From BOG-908 sp964244695 (GTDB lineage: Bacteria; Pseudomonadota; Alphaproteobacteria; Acetobacterales; Acetobacteraceae): DNA of 9,864 nt. The stretch covers positions 1-9,864 of the forward strand of contig CAXTJZ010000148.1 in assembly GCA_964244695.1 (NCBI GenBank). The letters run 5' to 3'. The position numbers were made by a program, and so were the translations under genes. Below, piece after piece: positions 5,046 to 9,864 of the stretch. The notes under the pieces are model-generated. The model saw nothing but the letters and a program-made list of their open reading frames with translations, had not been told where the DNA came from and ran no database searches. Position 1 is the stretch's first letter. The number at the start of each line of letters is the position of its first letter.

Positions 5046-5834
5046 ATGCGCAATTTCGTTTTGGGGCAGGAATTGTATGTTGGCGATTGCCTTGAGGTTT
5101 TGCCGCAGCTTGGCGCGGCGAGCATCGATGTTGTTGTTACCTCGCCGCCTTATAATTTGAACCTGCGTTACTCTGCTTATGACGATGCGAAGTCCGAGGC
5201 GGAGTACCTCGATTGGCTCGTTGCGGTGTGCGTTGCCGTGCGGCGTGTCATGCGGCCGGATGGGTCGTTTTTTCTTAACATCGCCGGCTCCAACAGCCGG
5301 CCCTGGCTTCCGTTCGAGCTGATTGTGCGGCTGCGGCCGCTGTTCGTGCTGCAGAACCACATCACCTGGATCAAGGCGGTGAGCGTGGGGCAGGATAGCG
5401 TGGGGCATCACAAGCCGCTCAATGGACGGCGCTTTCTCAACCACAACCACGAGCATGTGTTTCACCTGACGCTGTCTGGCGACGTGCAGCTTGATCGGCT
5501 GGCTGTTGGTGTGCCGTTTAAGGACAAATCCAACATTGCGCGGCGGAAGCATGCGCAGGATGCGCGGTGCCGCGGGAATACCTGGTTCATTCCGTATCGG
5601 ACGGTGCAGACCAAGGCGGCAAAGTATAATCATCCGGGGACGTTTCCGGTAGATCTGCCGCGGTGGTGCATTCGGCTGCATGGGCGGCCGGGCGCTGCGG
5701 TTCTGGATCCGTTTGCGGGGACCGGGACGACGCTGGTTGCGGCGTTGCTGGAGGGGGCGCGTGGGATCGGGATAGAGATGGATGCGGCTTATGTGGCTAC
5801 CGCTGTCGGGCGTTTGTCCGAGATGGAGCGGTAA
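5046..5834 (+). CDS. Site-specific DNA methyltransferase, beta-type motif order (N4-cytosine or N6-adenine)
   Basis: A 262-residue S-adenosylmethionine-dependent methyltransferase modifying an exocyclic amino group in DNA. The catalytic motif IV, TSPPY (32-36, followed by NLNLRY), lies near the N-terminus. The AdoMet-binding motif I, DPFAGTGTT (about 221-229), lies near the C-terminus and is followed by ARGIGIEMD. This order is that of the beta group. SPPY is more typical of N4-cytosine enzymes, but N6-adenine cannot be excluded. Between them are SFFLNIAG, RRFLNHNHEHVFHLTL and a central region likely to contact the target; the recognition sequence cannot be read from sequence. ATG 5046 leaves five residues before LGQELYVGDCLEVL. 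GTG 5022 would add eight residues and is also possible. No restriction endonuclease gene adjoins, so the enzyme appears solitary. Codon use is more T-rich than in neighbours and no stop-anchored element follows the gene, both of which fit later acquisition. Confidence 0.9.
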   Translation: MRNFVLGQELYVGDCLEVLPQLGAASIDVVVTSPPYNLNLRYSAYDDAKSEAEYLDWLVAVCVAVRRVMRPDGSFFLNIAGSNSRPWLPFELIVRLRPLFVLQNHITWIKAVSVGQDSVGHHKPLNGRRFLNHNHEHVFHLTLSGDVQLDRLAVGVPFKDKSNIARRKHAQDARCRGNTWFIPYRTVQTKAAKYNHPGTFPVDLPRWCIRLHGRPGAAVLDPFAGTGTTLVAALLEGARGIGIEMDAAYVATAVGRLSEMER

Positions 5835-5899
5835 GCACGCACTTGTTCGGGCAGCATGCTTCTTCTTGAATATGCTGTATTTGCGGAGGCGCGCATTTA

Positions 5900-5981
5900 C
5901 ACAAAGAACACCAAGAAGCGAAGACCGTAGTTGCACCTCGCACTTCTTTCTGGTGCCCCTCGTATTCTTGATGGCGTTGAG
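5900..5981. repeat. Imperfect inverted repeat of CCAAGAAG / CTTCTTGG type, copy 2
   Basis: The left part is ACAAAGAACACCAAGAAG; the right part has CTTCTTTCTGGTGCCCC, TATTCTTGATGGCGTTGA. It resembles 2145-2252 in unit type and order (ACAAAG, ACCAAGAAG, then CTT-rich GGTGCCC, then GGCGTTGA) but is shorter and more decayed in its right arm. Both copies lie in spacers that also carry a stop-anchored element. Confidence 0.5.
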
Positions 5982-6030
5982 GAGGTCGTCTTCACCAGCC
6001 CAAAGCCCTCGGCGAACCCCGAAAAGTCGC

Positions 6031-6100
6031 AGCAGCGGAGTAGCAAAAGTTTTTTGCTTCTTTTTTTCAAAAAAGAAGGCCTTACTTTCTTGCTCCCTTT
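6031..6100 (-). repeat. Stop-anchored palindromic element, copy 5 (terminator-like)
   Basis: Read on the minus strand, it follows the TGA at 6103-6101, with AAAGGGAGCAAG, then GGCC, then a palindrome at 6057-6078 (arms CTTCTTTTTT / AAAAAAGAAG) and AGCAAAA...TTTTGCT (6042-6058). Positions 6042-6083 are identical to 2365-2406. Its distance from the TGA at 6101 fits the other copies; the TAG at 6161 is 60 nt too far away. Confidence 0.8.
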
Positions 6101-6160
6101 TCAACGCGTGAAGATGTGCGCCTCCACCGACAACCCCGGAAACAGCCGCGCCATTTTCGG
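6101..6160 (-). pseudogene. In-frame C-terminal tail of the fusion protein, cut off by TAG
   Basis: Directly continuous in frame with the gene at 6161-7237 after its TAG. The 19 sense codons read PKMARLFPGLSVEAHIFTR, then TGA. RLFPGLSVEAHI matches the position and character of RIRPGMSALVRV in the tandem paralogue (7234-8313), which likewise follows KVVQRVPVKI. The palindromic element that normally follows stop codons here follows this TGA. This supports 6101 as the original gene end. Confidence 0.7.
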
Positions 6161-7237
6161 CTACCCGGCAACCAGCGTGATCTTCACCGGCACGCGCTGG
6201 ACCACTTTCGTGAAGTTGCCGGTCGCGCGCTCAGGCGGCAGGGCGCTTTGGTTGGCTACTGACGTAGGGCCGAAGCTTTGGACATGGCCGTGCAGCGTCA
6301 CGCGGGGGAAGGCGTCCACGTGCAGCTCGGCGCGCTGGCCTACGGCGAGGTCTATCAGTTGTTCCTCGCGGTAGTTGGCGACGGCCCAGACGTCGTTGGC
6401 GGGGACGAAGGTGATCAGCGGGCGGCCTGGGGTGACGTAGGTGCCGGGGAAGGCGAGGCGGGCGGTGACGAAGCCGTCGGCGGGGGCCAGGATGCGGGTG
6501 TAGCCGAGGTTGATGCGGGCGACGTCCAGCTGGGCGGATTGGGCGGCGAGCTGCGCCTGTGCCTGGGCGCGCTGGGCTTGCATGATGGTGAGTTGGGCCT
6601 GGGCGGCGCGTAGCTGGTCCTGGCTGGAGACGACCGCCTCGGTGTTCTGGCGGGAGTCGGCTTCGGCGCGCTGGTAGTCGCGCAGGATACCGCCATCGGT
6701 GCCGCGCAGGGCGCGCTGGCGGGCGAGTTCGGCGGCGGCCTGGAAGCGGCCGGCGTCGGAGGCTTGCACGTTGGCGGCCTGGCTGGCGATGGTGGCGCGC
6801 TGGGCGGCCAGCCGCGCGTCGAGCTCGGTCAGTTGCGCCTGGGTTTGATGCAGGGTGGCCTGGTTCTGCTCGACCTGCGCCTGGTAGACGTCCTGTTCGA
6901 TCTCGTAGAGCAGTTGGCCGCGGTGGACCGGCTGGTCGTCGTCGGTGCCGATGCGGGTGATGTAGCCGGCGACGCGGGATTCGATCTGCACGGGGTCGCC
7001 GCGGAGTTGGGCGTCTATGGTGCCGGCCGGGCCGCCTTCGAAGACGATGGCGTTCCAGTCGATCAGGAGTAAGGCGATCAGGGCCAGGGCGGCGGTGGCC
7101 AGGATGGCGCGTATGATGGCGGCGCGCTTCTTCGAGCGCTGCTTTTCGGCCTTTTCCCTGTCTTCCTTCTGTCTGTCCTCGGGCTTCTTTTCGTCGCGGT
7201 CTTTCGGGTTTTCCTCTGGCTTGCCGTCGTCGCTCAT
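6161..7237 (-). CDS. HlyD/EmrA family membrane fusion protein, probably truncated by an in-frame TAG
   Basis: A periplasmic adaptor that would join an inner-membrane exporter to an outer-membrane channel. 358 residues: a highly charged Lys/Glu/Asp-rich cytoplasmic tail (1-38), one membrane helix (about 39-60), a first half-lipoyl segment (IESRVAGYITRIGTDDDQPVHRGQLLYEIE without a break, 85-114), an Ala/Gln-rich coiled coil (about 115-240), then INLGYTRILAPADGFV, the second half-lipoyl motif, and a beta-barrel with TGNFTKVVQRVPVKITL. It ends at TAG (6161-6163) just where relatives continue into an RPG(M/L)SVxV tail. In the same frame, 19 further codons (6104-6160) encode PKMARLFPGLSVEAHIFTR before TGA at 6101. 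The start overlaps the upstream gene as ATGA, with GAGG 8 nt before the ATG. It could still work without the tail, be read through, or carry a base-call error. Confidence 0.9.
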   Translation of the reverse strand: MSDDGKPEENPKDRDEKKPEDRQKEDREKAEKQRSKKRAAIIRAILATAALALIALLLIDWNAIVFEGGPAGTIDAQLRGDPVQIESRVAGYITRIGTDDDQPVHRGQLLYEIEQDVYQAQVEQNQATLHQTQAQLTELDARLAAQRATIASQAANVQASDAGRFQAAAELARQRALRGTDGGILRDYQRAEADSRQNTEAVVSSQDQLRAAQAQLTIMQAQRAQAQAQLAAQSAQLDVARINLGYTRILAPADGFVTARLAFPGTYVTPGRPLITFVPANDVWAVANYREEQLIDLAVGQRAELHVDAFPRVTLHGHVQSFGPTSVANQSALPPERATGNFTKVVQRVPVKITLVAG

Positions 7238-8313
7238 CGGGCCGGCCTCACCGCGCGGTCAGGACCGGTCTGCACGCGTACCAGGGCGGACATGCCGGGG
7301 CGTATGCGGCCGCGGAGAGGGCCGCCTTCGTCAGCGAGGACGATTTTCACCGGCACGCGCTGCACCACCTTCGTGTAGTTGCCGGTGACGTTGTCCGCCG
7401 GCACGGCGGCGAGTTGCTGGCCGGTCAGCGGCGAGGTGCCCTCGACGTGTCCGCGCAATTGCACGTCCGGGTAGGTGTCCAGGCGCACGAAGGCGGGCTG
7501 GCCGGGGACTATGTCGGTCAGTTGCCGCTCGGTGAAGTTTGCGGTGATCCACACGGCGGCGAGCTGGGTGACGGGGATCACCTCGGTGCCTGCTTCCAGC
7601 AGCGTGCCTATGTGGACCTGCCGTGTGCCGGCCACGCCGTCGAACGGCGCGCGGATTTGCGTGTAGCCGAGGCGTATGCGGGCGAGGTCCAGCATTGCCT
7701 GGCGGGCCTCTATGTCTGCGGAGGCGCGCGCTTCCTGGGCTTGCAGCACGGCTACCTGGCGGCGGCGTTCCTCGGCCTGGGCGGCTTCGGCGCGGGTGTT
7801 TGCGGCGAGGCGGCGGTCGTCGGCCAGGGCGTTGTCGTATTGGCGGCGTTCGCCCAGAGCGGTGGGCAGGAGCATGGCCTGGCGGGAGGTTTCTTCGGAG
7901 GCGCGTATGCGTTGGGCGCCTGTGCCGGCGGCCTGTGCCACGGATTGCTGGACCTGCAGCAGCAGCACGGCGCGCTGTTCCTGCAGCTCGCGTAAAGCTG
8001 CCTGGGAGGCGGCAAGCTGGCCTTGTGCCTGGGCCACGTTGGCGCGGTAGTCGTCGTCGTCCAACTCGGCGAGCACCTGGCCGGCGTGGACGGGCTGGTT
8101 GTCGTCGACCAGCAGGCGTTTGAGGTAGCCTTCCTCGCGGGCGGCTACGGGGGTGACCGGGCCATCGGCGTAGGCGTCCTCGGTTTCGGGATCCTGCCTG
8201 CTGGCGAGCGGGGAATCCCAGCCGGCTATCCAGATGATTGCGGCGCCCACGCAGACGAGCACGGCGACAAAGGCCAGGAAGATACGGAAGCCCCGGCGTT
8301 GCGCGTCGGCCAT
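7234..8313 (-). CDS. HlyD/EmrA family membrane fusion protein
   Basis: A 359-residue periplasmic adaptor of the EmrA type, acting with an MFS- or ABC-type exporter and a TolC-like channel. It has a short basic N-terminus and a membrane helix (about 9-30). The characteristic TEDAYADGPVTPVAAREEGY (44-63) opens the first half-lipoyl region, which ends VHAGQVLAELDDDDY. A long Ala/Gln/Arg-rich coiled coil (about 90-215) follows, then IRLGYTQIRAPFDGVAG, VWITANFTERQL, a barrel domain with TGNYTKVVQRVPVKIVL, and an intact RIRPGMSALVRVQTG tail. It is the first gene of a two-gene minus-strand operon, overlapping the next by ATGA. It diverges from the tolC-like gene, 117 nt apart. The ATG has no Shine-Dalgarno sequence and an in-frame TGA lies 31 nt upstream, so no earlier start exists; a tiny reading frame with a strong ribosome binding site ends one base before it. 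No pump gene is visible. Confidence 0.92.
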   Translation of the reverse strand: MADAQRRGFRIFLAFVAVLVCVGAAIIWIAGWDSPLASRQDPETEDAYADGPVTPVAAREEGYLKRLLVDDNQPVHAGQVLAELDDDDYRANVAQAQGQLAASQAALRELQEQRAVLLLQVQQSVAQAAGTGAQRIRASEETSRQAMLLPTALGERRQYDNALADDRRLAANTRAEAAQAEERRRQVAVLQAQEARASADIEARQAMLDLARIRLGYTQIRAPFDGVAGTRQVHIGTLLEAGTEVIPVTQLAAVWITANFTERQLTDIVPGQPAFVRLDTYPDVQLRGHVEGTSPLTGQQLAAVPADNVTGNYTKVVQRVPVKIVLADEGGPLRGRIRPGMSALVRVQTGPDRAVRPAR

Positions 8314-8314
8314 T

Positions 8315-8347
8315 TCAGCGCAACCGGAATGTGGGCGGTCGCGTCAT
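8315..8347 (-). CDS. Possible 10-residue leader peptide coupled to the fusion protein start
   Basis: ATG at 8347 begins MTRPPTFRLR and TGA ends at 8315, one base before the ATG (8313) of the fusion protein. AGGAG (plus-strand CTCCT, 8353-8357) stands 5 nt before this small frame, whereas the fusion protein ATG has no such site. Ribosomes ending here could restart on the large gene. This might serve translation coupling or regulation; chance is also possible for so short a frame. Confidence 0.35.
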   Translation of the reverse strand: MTRPPTFRLR

Positions 8348-8377
8348 TGTCACTCCTGAAGGCGGGCCTGGCGGCTG

Positions 8378-8386
8378 TGCTATCCT
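8378..8386 (+). promoter_or_regulatory. Candidate extended -10 promoter of the tolC-like gene
   Basis: TGCTATCCT (8378-8386) fits an extended -10 (TGn before TATCCT, 4 of 6 to consensus), about 45 nt before the start at 8431. A TTGTCA at 8347-8352 is too far away (28-nt spacer) to be its -35. The divergent spacer is only 117 nt, so both promoters must lie close together. Confidence 0.3.
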
Positions 8387-8430
8387 GGCGCGCGCGGTTA
8401 ACGACACGCGTGCAAAGGGGTTCGACACGT

Positions 8431-9837
8431 ATGAGGCGGAAAGCGCTGGCTATGCTCGTATGTGCCGCGTTGGCGGGTGCGCCGGGTGTGGCCGGCGCGG
8501 AGCCGGCGCCGCTGGGTTTTACGGACGCGCTGGTGCTGGCTTATCAGACCAACCCGCGTTTGCTGGCTGCACGTCGGCAACTGGCGCAGACCGACGAGCA
8601 GGTGCCGCAGGCGCTCTCCGGCTGGCGGCCGCATGTGACGGTGACCGGCAGCATCGGGCCTGCCCTGTTCGACGACAACTTGGACACCGCGCATGACCCT
8701 GAGCGCCGGCTGACGCAGGATTACGAGCTGAAGCTGACCCAGAACATCTACACCAGCGGGCAAATACGCGCGCAGACTCAGCGCGCCGAATCCGAAGTGG
8801 CCGCGGGGCGTGCCAACCTGCACAGCACGGAGGCGGAGGTGCTGCTTTCCGCCGCGGCCGCGTATCTGGACGTGGTGCGCGACCGCGCTGTGGTGGCGCT
8901 GAACGCCCACCAGGTGAGCGTGCAGCGCGACACCGTGCAGGCGAGCGGCGTGGAGCTGGCGGCCGGCGGGGTGGCGCCCGCCGATTTGGGCCAGGCGCGC
9001 GCGCGGCTGGGCACCGCGATGGCGCAGCTGGCCGCCGCGCAATCCATGCTGGCGCAATCGGAGGCCGCGTTCGAGCACCAGGTGGGCGAGCCCCCGGGCC
9101 AGCTCGCCACCACGGCGCATCTGCTGTCGGCACCGCTGGTGACGCTGCCGCCGAGCCGGGAGCGGGCGATCGAGATTGCTTTGGACAGCAACCCGGACGT
9201 GGTTTCCGCGCGCGCCTCGCTGGAGGCCAGCCACCACGGCGTGGATGTGGAGCGGGCGAACCTGCTGCCGCATTTCTCGCTGAACGGGCTGTTCGCGCGG
9301 CTGCGCGATACGGAGATCCAGAAGCTGAACCAGCGCGACAACGCGGCGCAGGTGACGCTGGATGTGAGCGTGCCGCTGTATCAGGGCGGCGGGGAATATT
9401 CCCGCATACGGGCGGCCAAGGAGATGACNNNNNNNNNNGAGATGACCTACCGGCAGGGCGACCTGCTGGAGGAGGCGCGCCGCCAGGCGCGCCAGTTGGC
9501 GGCGAGCGCGTGGGACCAGCTGGCGGCGGCGCGGCGGCGGCTGGCGGGCGAGCAGGACGCGATTGCCGGCAACCAGGTGGCGGTGCGCGGCTACACGCAG
9601 CAGCAGCGGGCCGGGGTGCGCACGCTGCTGGACGTGCTGGTGACGCAGCAGGATCTGCTGGCGAGCCAGGTGGCCGAGGTTTCGGCCGAGCATGACGTGC
9701 TGGTGGCGACCCTGGAGGTGGCTTCGGCGGATGGGGCGCTGGATGCTGGGCATCTTCGGCTGGGGGAGGTGTATGACCCGCTTCGGCACTATGATGCGGT
9801 TCGGGATAAATGGGCTGAGACTACGCCGCCTGAGTGA
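8431..9837 (+). CDS. TolC family outer membrane factor (contains a 10-N gap)
   Basis: An outer membrane efflux/secretion channel subunit; trimers form a beta-barrel with a long periplasmic alpha-helical tunnel. The start ATG 8431 has AAAGGGG 10 nt upstream and is followed by a Sec signal peptide (about 1-23, ending GVAGA). Two repeated outer-membrane-efflux domains follow. The first begins LGFTDALVLAYQTNPRLLAA and contains LTQNIYTSGQIRAQ (barrel strand and turn into helix). The second begins RAIEIALDSNPDVVSARASLE and contains LDVSVPLYQGGGEYSRIRAAKE. The C-terminal helix pair includes GVRTLLDVLVTQQDLLASQV, the usual TLLDVLDA-type turn, and ends in LGEVYDP. It has 468 codons as printed, including four codons spanning unknown bases. 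It diverges from the two fusion protein genes, with which it probably forms a tripartite system. AprF/LapE-type channels of type I secretion look similar, so the partner pump is uncertain. Confidence 0.93.
   Translation: MRRKALAMLVCAALAGAPGVAGAEPAPLGFTDALVLAYQTNPRLLAARRQLAQTDEQVPQALSGWRPHVTVTGSIGPALFDDNLDTAHDPERRLTQDYELKLTQNIYTSGQIRAQTQRAESEVAAGRANLHSTEAEVLLSAAAAYLDVVRDRAVVALNAHQVSVQRDTVQASGVELAAGGVAPADLGQARARLGTAMAQLAAAQSMLAQSEAAFEHQVGEPPGQLATTAHLLSAPLVTLPPSRERAIEIALDSNPDVVSARASLEASHHGVDVERANLLPHFSLNGLFARLRDTEIQKLNQRDNAAQVTLDVSVPLYQGGGEYSRIRAAKEMXXXXEMTYRQGDLLEEARRQARQLAASAWDQLAAARRRLAGEQDAIAGNQVAVRGYTQQQRAGVRTLLDVLVTQQDLLASQVAEVSAEHDVLVATLEVASADGALDAGHLRLGEVYDPLRHYDAVRDKWAETTPPE
9429..9438. 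other. Assembly gap of ten N inside the tolC-like gene
   Basis: Ten unknown bases flanked on both sides by the same octamer GAGATGAC (9421-9428 and 9439-9446). The repeated ends suggest two contigs that overlap and were joined with a placeholder. Collapsing the gap plus one octamer removes 18 bases and keeps the frame. Confidence 0.9.
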
Positions 9838-9864
9838 AGGCAAGGCAAGGCCTTTTTTTGTGAA
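9838..9864 (+). repeat. Stop-anchored palindromic element, copy 6 (cut by window end)
   Basis: Starts directly after the TGA of the tolC-like gene with AAGGCAAGGCAAGGCC, then seven T and GTGAA, where the window ends. It fits the left half of the family; the right arm cannot be seen. Confidence 0.65.

Larger units (their letters stand above)
5835..6100. other. 266-nt spacer between convergent methyltransferase and fusion protein genes
   Basis: Gene-free. It holds a second CCAAGAAG-type inverted repeat (about 5900-5981) and the palindromic element belonging to the minus-strand fusion protein (6031-6100). No element or obvious terminator lies directly behind the methyltransferase stop. Confidence 0.6.

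Noticed and set aside
4614..6104. 496-codon open frame on the minus strand across mltA, the palindromic element and the methyltransferase
   Set aside because: It runs antisense to two well-supported genes and through repeat elements; its sequence is Arg/Pro/His-rich without any domain, typical of a shadow frame in GC-rich DNA.
8347..8386. TTGTCA with TATCCT as a -35/-10 pair for the tolC-like gene
   Set aside because: The spacer is 28 nt, too long for a sigma-70 promoter; kept only as an extended -10 candidate.
8023..8430. Upstream extension of the tolC-like gene to an ATG at 8023
   Set aside because: The extension is antisense to the fusion protein gene; the signal peptide and AAAGGGG site place the start at 8431.
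9421..9446. GAGATGAC pair as a target site duplication around an unsequenced insertion
   Set aside because: The gap is a fixed ten-N placeholder and collapsing one copy keeps the frame and the protein continuous, so overlapping contig ends explain it better.
8398..9843. 481-codon minus-strand frame opposite the tolC-like gene
   Set aside because: Arg/His/Gln-rich antisense shadow; the plus strand has a signal peptide and two efflux domains.

Overview
The window is GC-rich, with mostly G/C third codon positions. It carries an alphaproteobacterial housekeeping neighbourhood: secB divergent from a Tim44-like gene followed by mltA. I read it as Alphaproteobacteria, most likely Acetobacteraceae. 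The class is fairly sure from gene order and protein character; the family is an inference. No rRNA, tRNA, CRISPR array, transposase or integrase was found.

Layout. 1-795: 3' part of epmA, the EF-P beta-lysylation enzyme. 842-1237: small lipoprotein with a Gly/Phe/Tyr-rich insert. 1370-1906 (minus): secB. 1907-2414: non-coding and repeat-rich. 2415-2936 (minus): histidine phosphatase. 3116-3784 and 3787-4932 (plus): Tim44-like membrane protein and the lytic transglycosylase MltA, 2 nt apart. 5046-5834 (plus): DNA methyltransferase with no restriction partner. 6161-7237 and 7234-8313 (minus): two HlyD/EmrA-type membrane fusion proteins overlapping by ATGA. 8431-9837 (plus): divergent TolC-type outer membrane factor, interrupted by a run of ten N.

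Most genes serve the cell envelope: export chaperone, membrane-anchored Tim44 protein, murein lyase, and the periplasmic and outer-membrane parts of an efflux machine. The inner-membrane pump is not in the window.

The most interesting signal is non-coding. An AT-rich palindromic element sits directly after the stop codon of six genes, always oriented with the gene. One copy shows compensatory changes in both stem arms, so the hairpin itself appears to be conserved. The element also helps interpret the second fusion protein. Its copy there follows a TGA at 6101, not the TAG at 6161, and the 19 codons between them encode the tail expected of the family. The TAG therefore looks like a premature amber stop. 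A second family of CCAAGAAG/CTTCTTGG inverted repeats occurs twice.
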